Assembly (NCBI GenBank): GCA_034096865.1
Contig: JAWQFJ010016620.1
Span: 10,001-74,000, forward strand
Direction of reading: 5' to 3'
Source: Theodoxus fluviatilis
Taxonomy: Eukaryota; Mollusca; Gastropoda; Cycloneritida; Neritidae
DNA: 64,000 nt
In this document: positions 1 through 45,710 of the stretch, in pieces
How positions within the stretch are numbered: position 1 is the first letter of the stretch
How the letters are laid out: each line of letters begins with the position of its first letter
Position numbers and translations under genes: made by a program
Notes under the pieces: model-generated
Database searches by the model: none
What the model was told of the DNA's origin: nothing
The model's input: the letters and a program-made list of their open reading frames with translations, nothing else

Positions 1-202
1 AATTCACGTGACTTTATTTAACCTCTCTTTGCTTTGTTGTCAGAAGAGAGATTTGTTAGTTTCTTTGTATTTGTTTTCTAATGCAGATGACTGACAGTGC
101 TGTTGTTTTATTTTTGTGTATGAAGTGATCACTGGGGTATACAGTAGGATTTGGGACTGAGCCAGAGAGATGTACTGCTGCATGTAGGATCCAACCAGCA
201 AA

Positions 203-285
<83 letters not shown>
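203..285 (+). repeat. (GA)n microsatellite
   Basis: About 80 bp of uninterrupted GA, directly left of the AAGGTCA-rich repeat. Confidence 0.97.
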
Positions 286-288
<3 letters not shown>

Positions 289-295
289 GTTTATT

Positions 296-1133
296 GACTC
301 ACATGCGAAGCAAAAGTGAGTCTATGTACTGAGCCGTGTCGTCCGTCCGTCCGGGCGTCCGTCCGGGCGTCCGGGCGTCCGTAAAAAACTTAAACGTTGG
401 ATTTTTCTCGGAGACTATTAAGTCTATCAACACCAAATGTGGCATGATGGTGTATGATGACAAGGCCTCAAAAAACATACATAGTGACTTGACCTTGCTT
501 CAAGGTCAAGGTCACAGGAGCCATAAATGTGGTCTCAAAAACAGTCATTTTTCACATTTTCCCAATTTTCTCCCACGTTATTGAGAATGGCGACCTTAGC
601 TACAAGTGGTATATAGGTCAAAGCAAGCCCTATCTTTTGATACCAGTTTGGTTGACCTTGCTTCAAGGTCAAGGTCACAGGAGCTCTTCAAAGTTGGATT
701 GTATACATATTTTGAAGTGACCTTGACCCTGAACTATGGAAGATAACTGTTTCAAACTTAATAATTATGTGGGGCACATGTTATACTTTCATCATGAGAC
801 ACATTTGGTCACATATCATCAAGGTCAAGGTCACTTTGACCCTTATGAAATGTGACCAAAATGGGGTAGTGAACCACTAAAAGTGACTATATATCATGGT
901 AGAAAGTGCCAATAAGCACCATTGTGCTTCCTATGTCTTGAATTAACAGCTTTGTGTTGCATGACCTTGGATGACCTTGACCTTGGGTCAAGGTCACATG
1001 TATTTTGGTAGGAAAAATGTGTAAATCATTTCTTTGTGTATGATGTCATTGGTAGGTTTAGTTGTTTGACCTTGACCTTGAAGGTCACCTGAAGGTCAAG
1101 GTCATATAAAGGTCAAGGTCAAGCATGTGAGTC
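296..1133. mobile_element. Interspersed repeat rich in AAGGTCA motifs
   Basis: A perfect 10-bp inverted pair GACTCACATG / CATGTGAGTC bounds ~838 bp. The interior contains more than a dozen copies of (TC)AAGGTCA or its complement TGACCTT(GA), plus CCGTCCGGGCGT repeats at 340-380. No coding capacity. TCAAGGTCA is the monomer site of SF-1/ERR-type nuclear receptors; binding here is untested. Confidence 0.65.
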
Positions 1134-1468
1134 GTATGGGCTTTGCCCTTCTTGTTTGTTATGCCACGGGCCTATCACAACTTACAAAATTGAATCATCT
1201 GCAACAGCAATCTTTACAGCATCTTGTCTTTGCTTAAATGCATATTACATGAACATAGCCAATGAACGAATTGTAATGAAGTCCTGTGTGGACAATAAGG
1301 TTCCCAGTTCTCTTGTGTACGTGTTACTGAGCAATAAGGCATATCTCTGTCTCAAGTCTTCATACAATGGACAAGCAAGGAGAAAGTGCACTTCACATTC
1401 AATCCCCTCTCTGCAAGCAGGGTACTATATATATATAATTTATCTGAACCATAGTTGTAATATCTAAG

Positions 1469-1522
<54 letters not shown>

Positions 1523-3587
1523 TCCTTTTAGTTTCAGACTATTCCATTTGTGATAGAGTGGAAATGTGCCATGATGGTATTTGGATTGACAATATCTTCA
1601 AATTATAAAAGATTATGTGGCCATGTACATGTCCTTAGATTATTTCTCTTAAATTTGATTTGATTCCATGTCACATAAATGTGTAAAATAAGTTTTTTCT
1701 GAGTGTAATATTAATAGGAGTGATTAATGCAAGACATGTTAATTGGCTTTCTGTTGTACAGTTGCACCAAGAATGAAGGAAACAGGGTTTAATCTGTGCT
1801 TGGTGGATTTGGTTAATGCTTGGAGGTTCATGCATTTAGGTTGCAGATGAGCATGATTTTGTATATATTCTTCTTTCTTGATCTAAGTTCAAACCAGAAC
1901 CTGTCACCTGTAAAGACATTTTGTCTGCACATGTATCATGTATGTACAGTCGCCACACACACGTGCAACACACAGTTAATCTTATCTCAACATATGTGTT
2001 TTGCAGCCTTGCAGTTCTCACTACTAACCACTAGTTGACTGAGACAAGGGATCCTGGTGCACATCCAGAGTTGACCTTCACAGATAGATATTGTTTTGCT
2101 TAACTTGGAACTTTTTTTCACTTCTGGAGATATGTAGGAGTCTCTGTCAAAAGGTGCCAAGTCAGACAGTACTGCCCAGAGCTGAGTCAGAAGTCATTTT
2201 AATTGTAACTGTTCAACACAAAAGTATTGCCATTGCACAGATAAACAACACAATTTGAGGCAGGTGTGTCTTTTGATACTAATTAATTATTAAAACAAAA
2301 ACAAATGTTGCTGTCCTCCATCTAGCTGATGTTATTTTGTTCGTAGTTTGGATCAGGATGAATTAATTTGCTTCTACATACGTTAAGAAGAAACTAAACA
2401 ATGTATTGTATGTAACATAATGATGTAACCAATAATTAGATTTGTGTTTTCAGCAAATTCACAGAAATAAGATTTGATGTCACATTGTCAGGAATGGCAT
2501 ACGTTTTTTAAATATTTCATCAACTTTAAACTGTGAAGACAGATTCCAACCCTTGTTAAAACTGGAGCTGTCTGTGCAGTCTTCACTATGCAGGCAATGG
2601 TGGAAAAGCAGGATGTTGAGTGACAGTGTGGTGTCATGAGTAATTTCTCTGTCACAAATAACAAAAGTAACAATGAACATGTAGAATAATTCGCCTGAAG
2701 CAAAGAAGTCTATATATTGCTACATGAGTGAAGATGGTTGCCCCAGGCCTTTGAGACAATGGTTACTAATGAAGTTTTTGGTGTCCTAAAGGATGTAACA
2801 AAGAACTTAAAATTAAATCAATGTATTTTTTAAGACAACAGTTGTTCATATGTTGGTTTTTTTCTCTCACCTTTTCCAATTAATGATCAACTGCTTTCTC
2901 AGCATCTTCATATTGATCCATTGAATTGCTGCACTCAACTGCTATTATTGATATATGTTCAACGAAATGTTCTTTGTGACATGTGACACCATTGCTTAGT
3001 GTCACACAAGTGTGTCACAAAGAACATGATGTTAATTAGCATCTCAAGGTTCCTTTCAGTTTAAAGTTTTTTTTAATACAAAGATCAGCAACTGCAGTAT
3101 GTTCACATGAGAAGTTAGAAACAAAAATGATTTTTTTAGCATTTGTGTTGTAAATTTTTATGCCAATGCCATATATTGCAAGAACTAGTAATGTAAAAGA
3201 AATGTCACACGTACCATGGCTTTTTCATCATCAACATTTTTGTTAAACAACTGAATAGAAGTGAACAAAAATTGAAGAACATATTGTTAGCCCGTCTTTT
3301 GAGTTTTGTAGAGGTCACCTGTCACAAATAAAACACTGCTGCTTGGTCAGTAAAGACTGAGATTTACAGACATTCCTAAAACAATTATCTTTACAATTAC
3401 ATATTCAAAGAAATTACTGGAACCAAGAAACTCTCGAAAACTCCACTTTTTAAACCCTTTGCAGCTTATTTTTCTTGGATTACTTGGGCACCTTTTGAGA
3501 ATGGGCTCATTTGAAATCTGTAATAGTTTGATTAATTGCATTATTCACTCTCAAAGGTGTTGTGTCCATCTGAAAATTTATTTACAG
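1134..3587. other. Non-coding; upstream or first-intron sequence of XPO6
   Basis: AT-rich, with one (GA)n tract. I found no CpG-rich promoter and no convincing ATG exon feeding the 3588 acceptor, so this is probably intron 1. Confidence 0.6.
1471..1516 (+). repeat. (GA)n microsatellite
   Basis: About 45 bp of GA. Confidence 0.97.
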
Positions 3588-35058
<31,471 letters not shown>

Positions 35059-35970
35059 CACTGGCCCAAGTCTAGCCTCTCTAACTTGATTTAGGATGCT
35101 ACAAAACCAAAGAGAGCCACTTAAGTTAGCCCATCCTCTCCAAAATACCTCCCTCCTCAGTGGCTGTGAATTAGTGACTTGACAATAAGATGAAGTTTCA
35201 GAAATCAAGAGATGTGGCTCATCATTCTGCAAATTGTAGAAGCAGAGAAGGAGAGCAGGGTTGCAAACACCAGACCTTCAGGATAAGATAACTCTCACCA
35301 ATGCCTACTCCTACTGCTTCACACATGGGATTGCAACATGATTGTGGCTGGAGCTTGCTCCTTGCCTTCCACATCAGCTGGAACCACTGACCATGATAAA
35401 GGGAAAGGTGTCACTTTTTATATTGTGACTTTCCACCCGTTGATGGGTGCTCAAACTGCACACTATGGGCGTAATAGTCAAAGATGACAGCATCAAAGAA
35501 AGGTTTTTACACATGTCTGCACACTTCCATGGGCAAGAGATGCTCCCGGTGTCTACCCATATGGAAGTTTACCAGGGTACCTGATGCTGAAGTTCATTCC
35601 AGGGACTGGAACCTGAGTGGGGGAAGTATGCAGCTGCTAAAATCTCAGGACATTCTGTAACTCCCTCCTGGGCTGTGAGATACCTAGTGGCTAGGGACTC
35701 TATGGTTGCTAAGGTAACATTAGGGCACTGCACCTGGTCTTCCTTTGCACTGGAGGAGAATCTAAAGAGCTGTGCAGGTGTCTGACAAACCACTACCATG
35801 GCGCACATACACGCCACCACCACCACCACCCATCTAACCCCAATTTCTGCATTAGTATGTGTTATGGAATTTCTTAATAAGTGCAGTTTATGTTGCACAC
35901 ATGCCACATTGTTGGTTAATTTCTGTGGAAATCTTCTGCGTGACTAATAAAGTATTTTTTACAAGGGTTT
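35059..35970 (+). other. XPO6: Probable XPO6 3' UTR with AATAAA at 35946
   Basis: Downstream of the stop there is no further coding similarity. A canonical AATAAA at 35946-35951 is the first strong polyadenylation signal, followed by T-rich sequence. The exact cleavage site cannot be seen. A fragment similar to the 3' part of the tRNA-derived SINE at 53880-54304 lies at about 35411-35467. Confidence 0.6.
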
Positions 35971-38900
35971 TTACACAGTTGTGGATACTGAGATGGGAAA
36001 CATGGGTGGTGGTATTGCAGTTTAGCAGTGGAGGCTAGGTAAGTCAACTTTTTAAGAAACGTTGTTCTGATGGTTTGGGAATGAAACTGGATTGCTTGTG
36101 ATGGTGAATTTGCTGACTGGAGCTTCGGTTGTTGCGTTATGTGATGGGGTAGTGTGCTGCAATCTAATGAATGCCTGGTATGGTGTGAATATGTATTGCA
36201 CCTGGCTTATGAGGTCCCCTCACCACCCATCCAATCACTAGCTGGAGCAAGAATGGGCCCATGCATTTTTGTTCCATCATCTTTCCTTCTTTCCTATGTT
36301 GTACTTGCCATACATGTTTAAATTATGCAAACTGTAAGGTACTCTGATTGTAAAGTTATGCCATCCTGGTATGTTTGAAGATAATTCTAAGTTCATTGAC
36401 TTTCTTGTTCTTGAGAGTACAGTTTAGATTTTTTATCCCTGATGAATCAGAAAGAGTTGATTGTACTGAATGACTTTGATATTTGCAGACATTTTACATC
36501 TCTTTGTTCTGTGTTGCATGCTTTTTTATGCTCTGGAAAGATGTGTGCTGGTGAAAAGTGTCTGTGGTCCAATATCCGAGTACAGTGCATGACCAGAGCT
36601 GCTCGTTATGGTGTGCTGATTAGTGCATCTTAACGACGAATGTTGAAGCAATGCCTCACCACCTACAGCAGTCTATCAGTTTCCATTCTGATTCATGCTA
36701 TACTATCTCTGGCATACCTGAATGCATCAGTTTCTAGTTCTCACCTGTCCCACCCTGCTTTGAAAGTGCCTGTTTTTATGAGAAGCTTATTGGATGTAGA
36801 GTCCCACTCTGACTTTGTTATTCCATATGTATGCCCTCGCTCATTGTCTTTTGACAGCTTTCTTCTCTCTGTCATAGGCTCCAACAACATACGAGTGGTA
36901 TCAAAGCCATGCAAAGTCTGCATAATTTGCACCATTGTTGCCTGCTTCCATGATGAGTACCGTCTTGATTAAAATCTCTGTTGCTCATGAAGATGACATG
37001 CAAGTATGTCAGTTGAGGAGAGGAATGTCTGAGCAATTGGGAAATGGTTTACAAGTATGTGTCCTCTATCTGTGTGTTGACTTTAGGGAGCTAAAGGACA
37101 AGTGATGGTGTTGACTGCCCTCAAAACACAAGTGTTTAGCTTTCAAGAGTTGAGGAGGATGACAGGAGCATATCCATCCCCACTGACCTTACCTGATAAA
37201 TATGCTTCAGAACTTCCATGGTGGATGTTGTTCATGGGTCATGACAGGCATGTGCTTTGCTGAGACCTGTTGAGGGATGTCACCATTTTGTTCATTCTCT
37301 ATCAGAGACTAGCTCTGTGTGTCTGCTTACTGTGTTGTTTGCTAATGGTGTGAATCAATGCAATGGCCGCTGTGTACCAGGACTATGCAGCCATCACCAT
37401 GATTGCCTATTTATCAAATCAAGGCAGTATGGGGGGAGGATGATTTTTGTTTGATTGTTGAAGATCAGTTTATTGTGACTGGGTTTACAAGGTAAGAGCA
37501 ATGCCAGTATTCACTTAGTACATTTTTTTTATTTCTTGAAAGATCTTATGTATGTCAAAAATGTGTAAAAGTTGACTTGAGTGTAATATCTGGTCATCAA
37601 AACCTGGTTCAAAATATTTTCCGTGTATATTTAATGATGGTTGATAATTCTATGAAAGTGGTCAGATGTTTGTGCTTGTGTTAGGCTGTGTTTATACATA
37701 CCCAGTTATATTTCTTTTGGGTCTCAAACTAAACCCCTTTCCTTTTTCTTATTCCTTGCCATGGATGGAATAAGCTTTTGGCTTTATGATGACAATGCTG
37801 ACAATGTTCTAGATCATTTTTATGTACACAGCATAAGGTGTATACCCAAAGTTCTTTGTCTTGTCAAAATGTGAAAGCTAAAGGTTATTTTGTCAAATGT
37901 ACTGTCCATGACATGGGGCTCAATTTCTATAACTGGTTACAAGTGTGATTTTCAATTGGCAACCATAATGACGTAAATTTGACAAAATTCCAGTTGTCAA
38001 CTATTTTTGAGAAAAGTTTTCCTCAAGCGACAAAGTGCTACTAATATAGTGTTTTCTTTTTAATAATTCAGTGTGACAAATGAACATGAATTGATAAAAA
38101 TGATAATATATGTGCTGTGACTAATATTTCTGGATTTAGTGGGTGTGTGTGTGTGGGGGGGGTGTCTTGCACTTTACATGGCTTCTTACAGACTCTTATA
38201 TTGTATTGACTGGGTTTTGGTTCTCATTGGTTGTTTTCAGATTTTCCTTTTCTGTAGAGTGATTTAGGGCCTTTAAGGTTATTTCAGCTGAGATGTGTGC
38301 CAGCATACAGTGAGCATTTTTATCTGGAATGACTACTGGGAATACCTGATTACCAGCCTGTATACATGCAGCAGCAAAGAGCACCAAAGAGCATCAGATC
38401 GCATACAGCAGCTGCCGCACAGTACCCCTTTCCTTATTCAGCTGGAACTCATGTCTGTTGAGCTTTCAGGGCCTACTCCAGTAGCTTGGACATGGAAAGC
38501 CCCAAGCACTAGCACCATGTGCCGCCAGGGGTTGTCGCTGCGTGAGGCAAACTCATAAGCCACTTAGACATCGGCTCTTGTACCTAATCCACATGGATGC
38601 AGCAGTAGCTGCAAAACCACATACATGTAAAACAAACAAACAAACAAAATCCTAGAAAAAGACTGAACCAATCAACCAACAAGGGCTATTGTTAGCATGT
38701 TGTATGGGATATTTTAAAAGTAGCTCAAGTTTCTTGTCTGGCTGAGTGGCTGCCACATCTCCCATGCTGAGCTCTTCCTGATGAAAGCTGGGTGTGTCTG
38801 GCAGCTCTTGACATTCTGTTTGTGGGTACATGTATGTGTGTGTTCTGTCATCTGTCTCATTGTATTGCTGTGCATGTGTGTGAGGGCATGTTCATGCATG

Positions 38901-41654
38901 TATAGTGTGTGTGTGTGCGCGCGCGCCTGCGTGCTTGTAGTTGTGTGCTTGCCAAGTTGTCACAGAAGAATCTGCATCATTGAGTGAGTTTGGAAGGAAA
39001 CTGACAAGACTATGACCACTGTAATTGTGCCATTGCCATAACCTGCTGTCACATGGTGACATGCTAACTTCATCAAAAGACTCATCTGCAGGAATATTTT
39101 TTTCTTTCCTTTTTTTTCTTTTCAAATGATGGAGTATTGTGAATTTGGGGTGGCATTTCATTTTTCTTGTACAGTGTTGTAGAGACCTTGACTGCCATTA
39201 TGCTATGTTGAAGTATTAATTATTCATTTCATCAAAGTCATGGTACCAGTGATGCCAAGTTAAAAGGCATGTTTTCATTGGCATTAGCAGCAACGCCAAT
39301 ATCAACTGCAGGCCATCCGCTATCTGTACCTCATGTTGGACTTGCAATTATTAACACATTCTGTACAGTTTTGCGTTTCTCAAGCTGGTATGTGGTGGTG
39401 AAGTAAAGAAAAGTATTAGGATAGGTTTTGCATTTACTTGTCGGCCACTGAGTTTGATCGGAAAAGTGCTGCAACAGCTATGCTGTGTGGCTGCTAGTTG
39501 TGTGTGTTGGATCCAACTGCTCTGCGAGTTCATATTTGCATTTTTCTCTTTGTCTGCCACTTGATGCCCCTCTCCGATGGCTCCTCTGGCTGTCTGCACT
39601 CTGCAAGTTTCATATTGGTGCTAATAATACTCACTTTGCACATTTCAAAGCAGAAATGTGCAGCAGGTCGTGATGATCGATGAGGGTTGCACCTGAAGTT
39701 GATGTGTTGACAGTGCAATCAGTGGTGAATGTTTTTGTACCATTTCATTCCATGTATGAAAGTTGTTTTTTTATAGTAAGTGTTGCTGGTGGAACCAAGT
39801 CATGTTTGGTTCTTGTTTGTCTGAATTGCTTTCAATCACTTGGATATCAGATAGGTATTCTGTTTCATCCAGGTAATTAGGTTGTGTACTTGGTATTTTA
39901 TCAGAATTTTGTATGGAAATGTGCTGGGCACATAAGTGATTTCACAGTTTCTTTATTAACTGTTTTTCTCACTCTCCAGGGTGTAGAAGGAAGGAATGTG
40001 GAAGAGATACAGGGCAAATGTCTCTATTGTTTCAGTGTTGCTGTTTTTGTGTAAGAAAGCTCAGGAAAGTTCTGGACTAAGTCCTGGCAGGAAATGATGA
40101 AGTATTATCTGTGAGATCCAATCTGAAAGTATCCTTTTTAAGGCTCTTTCTTTTCGATAATCAAATGTCAACTGCATTTCATGAAGTGTCAGCACTTGCT
40201 GTTGAACTGACACTTTTCTTGAGCCTGAATCACGAAGCCTTAGCCCTTCATTCTTGTATGGGAGTGCCAAGTGTTTCATACGAAATTCCTGAGGAAATAT
40301 TTATCACCTTTTAAACCTGTATCAGTCTTGTTTTGATCTTGAAACTGCACAAGGTCATTTGGCTTGGGTTGATAAATTTAGTATGATTAGGATTAAATCA
40401 AATTTTAAGAGAACAACTTGAGGCTTTTTAGCAAGAATCAACATCTGCTCATTGCAAGTCATCTTCTTTGACACATGAAGAGAAAAATTGCAGAATGTTG
40501 TGAGCATTGTGGCCTATTGTTCCAAGTATTGTGGTCAGTAGTGAAATTAGCCTTTTTATTCAATGTCTTTGTGCCATTTCAGATGTCACATCACATGCCT
40601 TTTTGACAGAGTGGTTTACAATTTATTTATGAAACGAACTCCTTCATGACAAGAATATGTGGAACAATATAATTATATCAACATTGTCACTTTCTAGCCT
40701 TAATTAATCTGTTGCTGAAATGACGTCGACACCAATGAAATCCACATTGACTAAAGGAACAGTCTGGGAGCAGCCTGCATCTCCTGTAGTCTGCTCCTTG
40801 TGGAGTAACTCTCCAAGTTTCATTTTTGTACTCGGCTCCTCTTGCAGGCTTGATTTAGATATGTTTGATCTCTCATGAGGTTTTGGTCATGTAGAGCATT
40901 CTGACATGGAGTGCAGCAGTATGTTGCTGCACAGACTGTGCCTGCTCCAAGTGTTAGGCATTGCTAGAGATGGAGCAACACCCCTCTCAACAGCTAGGCA
41001 GGCTTACTCAGTGGCTGATGTGTGAATGGCTCCCAGTTGTTGCTGGTTACGAGGCAACCTCACAAAACTCAAGTCTTATCTGTATCCCGAGATGCATTCT
41101 TTTAAAGGATGCAAGGTATTGATGCAACATTGCTTGTATGCAGAAGCTTGTACATATTTGATGATGTATGCATCCATGGCTATGTAAGTGCTAAGTGTTA
41201 TCTTTTACTGGACATAAAAGAATATCAATACGATTTTCTGTTCTTGTGCTTCTTTCTCTGAAAGACATCTGCCTGGTGTTCATCATCTCTTCAAAGCATC
41301 AAATCAAAATGGTTGTGGCTGTTTGCAGTCTACTAAGGTTTGATAATCACAATTGTGATTGTCTGTGGTATTGTACATGTAGATGATCTGACAGTTGAAA
41401 CTCTAATGCCAAGTTTCTGGCAAAGAGAGAGGACCATGACTGGGTTCAGATCAATCTGAGAACCTACAGCAAGTGCTCCATTGACAAAGTGCTAATCATC
41501 TGAAAGATGGAAGCATGCAAGAAAAGATATCACCATTATTTAAAAAAGAAAAGAAATGCATCTTATGGCAGCAATTTTTGAATCAGAAAATGCCGTTTCC
41601 CAAAATCTTTGAAAGGTAATTTACCTGTTGGTTCTTCTATCAAGCTGCTACCAG
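35971..41654. other. Intergenic, or extended XPO6 3' UTR
   Basis: No exon-like similarity on either strand. A (CAAA)n-tailed stretch near 38380-38650 may be an old SINE. CA/GT and CG-dinucleotide runs occur near 38900. Confidence 0.6.
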
Positions 41655-42300
41655 GGGCCTGTTCAAGAGGCCTACTGGTACATACCGGTACGTACCGGTA
41701 GCCTCTTGAACGACTTGGTACGGCTACCGGTACATACCGGTACGTACCGCGCCGGAGAGCCGTTGCGCCTGTATAGCCAAAAATGGCTGCCTTCGGGGAA
41801 AGGAAGAAAGTCGTCATCACAAATATGCGCTGTGGCACGCATTTCGACCTGTGATTATTACCCAGCCTATGCGAGACGTTACAAGAAGTTAGGCTGATAT
41901 TGTACTTTTCTTTTTTAAAAAGAATAACTGCTCTGAAATAATTACTGGGCAAGATGTTAGCAAACATTTCCAAGGCAGATAGCGAAACAATTTTAAGGAA
42001 AGCAACTCTTATATCTTACATTAGCCCTTTGTTTGTTGTGTAATCTCCCTTGAAGTGAGCATCGAAATATTCTTGCTTACACCAAGTTAGCACTGTCGTT
42101 TTGACATAAATTTCTATTCGAGCGATGCCGAGCATTCATGCACAGCTACAGCTTAACGTATTTCATCAGCTTCCACAAGGAACGAGCAGTCTGCAGCTGC
42201 TGGTTTACTCATTTGGTTGAGAAGCGCAATCCGCGACGATGAGAAGGCATCGCGGAAGCCATCTTGGCTACCGGTAGGTCGTCTTGAACGCACGGCAGTT
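41655..42300 (+). mobile_element. ACCGGT-palindrome element, copy 1
   Basis: About 650 bp. Ends carry CTTGAACGCACGGC-type sequence and arrays of the palindrome TACCGGTACGTACCGGTA (41684-41750). Contains a short ATG frame at 41784 (MAAFGERKKVVITNMRCGTH plus FDL). An inverted relative is at 51165-51850. No transposase. Confidence 0.75.
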
Positions 42301-42859
42301 TTCATCCAAAAGTAAATTATTGTTTTATCAGAGCTCTGTGTGTGCATGTGTGTTTGTTTACATGCCATCAGCTGAAATGATGATATACTTTTGTACTGAT
42401 CTACAATAAAAACTGTAAAGAATTGCCCCACCAAAAGCAGATAAGGGGCAGAATGACCTCAAGTTACCTGTAATAGATACAGGCACTGCTGTGCTGTCAG
42501 AGCCACACTGCAATTATGAGATTCCATTTAAATTCTCTTGGCATCTGATGAGACCAAGACTAGGTGGTGGAACTTCAGCTTCTGTGAATGACATCTTCTC
42601 ATCTGATTTGGGTGTGCACTGAGTACAAAGTCAACAAGTCAAGAGTACCTTCTTTATTATCAGTAAATGGTGCTTCAAAAAATGACAACTGCACCAACAA
42701 TGACGACCTCTTGAGTCTTTTAAAAGAGGAGGAAACTAAAGACAGTGAAAACGAATAGACATGTTTGAAAGCACAGGGCTTATCAAAAGGGAATGAGGCA
42801 ATGAATCACAATCTACTGAGTATTTCATAACCTCCAGTTCCAGTTCAGTTTCTTAATTA

Positions 42860-43500
42860 ACCCCGAGATGGGTTGTTGAGGCACCACTGATGACTTTCGG
42901 ACAATCTTCCTCCATCAATCTCTATCCTTTGTGGCTCGCTGCGAGTCAGCAAAGGTCAAGCCTGTCCACTCTTTGATGTTGTCTTCCCACCTCTTTCTCT
43001 GCCTGCCTCTCCTTCTCCCACCTGGTACGGTACCTTGCAGGATGGTCTTGGCCAGCCCACTGCCTCATGACACATGACCGTACCACTTCAGCTTTCTGCT
43101 TTTCATGATTTAGAGCAGGTCTTCGTACTGTCCAAATGCTGATCCTGTTGCTGATTTCCTCATTCGTGACATGGTCTTTATATGAGATGTTCAGAATCTT
43201 GCGGTAGCATCTCATTTCCAGGGCTTGTATCCATCTCTGTAGTTCAGATGTGAGTGTCCAGGACTGGCATGCATACAAGAATACGGAGATGGCCAGCGTG
43301 CGCATGAGCCTGATCTTCGATGCGAGAGTGATATTTCTGTCAAGCCATATTGGCTTCAACTTTGCCAATGCTGCTGTTGTTTGTGCTATCCTGGACAGTA
43401 TCTCTGGTTTGGACCCTTCATCAGTCACAATAGATCCCAGGTATTTTAAGTTGTTTACAGCTTCCAGTTTTTGGCCCTTCACTTTGATTTCCATTTTGAA
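42860..43500 (-). pseudogene. 5'-truncated LINE reverse transcriptase fragment
   Basis: The minus-strand frame (43494-42946) reads NNLKYLGSIVTDEGSKPEIL, then FLYACQSWTLTSELQRWIQA and LEMRCYRKILNISYKDHVTN, typical of the C-terminal part of RTE-like endonuclease-reverse transcriptases. The frame then shifts. The lower coordinates encode the usual GRRRGRQRKRWEDN-type tail in another frame. It lacks endonuclease and catalytic RT domains and is dead on arrival. Confidence 0.85.
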
Positions 43501-43541
43501 GCCCCGATAACCTCAAAAGAGTGTAAATTATGGGATTTAAG

Positions 43542-44306
43542 TGTGATGGGGGTGGAGGCAAGGCTTGATGGGACAAGGGCCCGGGCATGAGACAAAATCG
43601 CTGCTGCTTTTCACAACTTTATTGTTACCCATTGGTATAGGAGCTCTTGGCTGGTCCGAGGCCTGATGATAATGGCCTGGACCAACCCAAGACCGTGGTC
43701 TCTCCCCCAGATGGTATGGGGTCTCTCAAGAGACTGGTGGTGGTCGTCCGTCTAGACCTGCCAACAGTCCCTCCTTATCAAAGAAATGCGCGGACCTCAG
43801 GTGAGCCAGGCTTGAGATCAGCGGTCGAGGATCTCAGCCTGTCTCTGGGTTGTGTTTTCCTAATGATAGAAAAAAGCTCATTGCTGCCTTATACTTACTC
43901 GAAATTATTCACACCAAGTGTTGCCTCGATAGGCATAACAAAGTCAACCGAATGAATATTGCACCATTGCAATCAGATGTCTTAATTTAGAGAAAGCATC
44001 AAATTTGTCTCTTGTTTCTAACAATTTAGGCATAGCGAGTGAGAACGACAGGAGGGACTATCAGCGGTCTCATGTCAAGTTCAATTAACAAACGATAAGG
44101 AAAGGCCGCTGTGCGACCATCCCGGACTGATAAGCTACATAGTAGGCCGGTCCCACAACATATAATAACACGGGTGTCAGAGATGCAGGATACATGATAG
44201 AGGGAGAAGAGAGGGGAACAATGCAATGTGGGGGAGGGGGGGGGAGGAGGCAGAGAGAGAGAGAGAGTCCATGTAAAGACTTCAGGCTTCACTTCACCCG
44301 GTCACA
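43542..44306 (-). mobile_element. Second copy of the TG...CA interspersed repeat
   Basis: Same family as 9200-10069, opposite orientation, about 765 bp. It has the same layout, but the pyrimidine tract is only about 13 bp. Flanks (CATA / CTTA) do not match perfectly. Confidence 0.8.
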
Positions 44307-44662
44307 TATGTAAATTGCTCATCAAATTGTCCAGCAAGTGTTCATCTCGCTGTGAACAATCACAAGCTGGCAGTGCTGATCAACAAACAATTGTGGGTGG
44401 AAACTGGAATGCTAGAGATGTATTTGCGAACTCCTCTGCACTACATCTAAAGCCCACTCAAATCACAGCAACCCAGGAAAATCATGGTACATACTGTACA
44501 AGAAACAAATTTCATTGAATTTGTAGAAATGTTGATCTACAAACAATTAAATTTCAAAACAAGATACACTGTACAAAGATGTCCGCCACTGGAATGGCAG
44601 AATTGGTGCGTCATAGACATCTGCCACTGGAACAGCTAAATTGGTGCATCAACTGCACAGGA

Positions 44663-44852
44663 AGGATGGATGGATGGATAGTGCTTTACAGCCTATCAGC
44701 CTTTGTAGGCTATTTAAGGCCATTAAGCACGAAAATCACAGGAACAGTTTAGAGTAAACGTAAATTAAGTAACGGTGTCTCTAGTTATTCGCCTCTTACG
44801 AATCGCGTAGGGAGACGCAGTAGGTCAATTCTTACCATGAACCCACAGGAAC
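44663..44852 (-). mobile_element. CATC-tailed SINE family, copy 3
   Basis: Reverse orientation: (GGAT)n at the left, then GCCTTTGTAGGCTATTTAAG and GTTATTCGCCTCTTACGAAT. Confidence 0.82.
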
Positions 44853-45710
44853 ATGCTGCTTATGAACACAAATATACTAAATATCACCTGTTTATCGTCA
44901 TTTGACAACAGATTTCAAAATGGCTAATTAACTGATGAACAGCCCGAAATTGGACAATCATGACAACATAACAGTTTTGCAGTCATCAAATTGTCAAAAT
45001 GCAAGATAAAAAAATCACACTCTAAAATAAGGGTTGAATAATAAGGGAAAATTATGCATGTTTTTGGCTCATAAAAGCTAACATCTGTAAAACAGTGGTA
45101 AAGCTTCTTCCATGTGACACCACAACACTTTGCATGCTGATGCCTGTAACAGAGGCCATCATAAGTAATCAAAGAAACATCCAAAAACTTTTGCTAATCC
45201 ATCACCAATAGGACTTAGCCATCATTCATCTTGATCCAATGGAGCAAAACATCAAAACTTTATCACACAATCTGATGTCAAATTCCTCAACAGGCTATAG
45301 TGATATGCATGCAACGATGCATATTTTTTTCACCCTGGATGATGACATGTTAAAACCAGTCAATATGGAACTAAAAGTCCACAATTGGCTTGACATCAAG
45401 TTGATTGTGCATGTCCACTGAAAATTCAATTTTCATATATCCCCAATGCAGGATGTCAGGGCAGTTTGCAGCTGTGGAGCCATGGCCTGCATCACAATTC
45501 CATATCAACTGCTTGGTCAGATTTGTACACCCACAACCTCCCACTCACGAAGTTTTTGCCAACAGCATTCAGTCATGGAGAGAAGGCCTCATTGCTCCCC
45601 TTCCAGCCTCCATGAATGTATAATGTCCCAAACTGCCATATTTGGCCCCTTGCTGCCATTTCCAAGCTGCCCCCAACCACAGGCAATAGAATCAACTCCT
45701 TCATCCCACT

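Noticed and set aside
1..3587. A search for the XPO6 initiator exon
   Set aside because: No short ATG exon with a phase-0 donor and promoter-like context stood out; several ATG...GT strings exist by chance, so none is reported.
36640..36972. 110-codon + strand frame downstream of XPO6
   Set aside because: No similarity, no splice context, and length within chance for this AT content.
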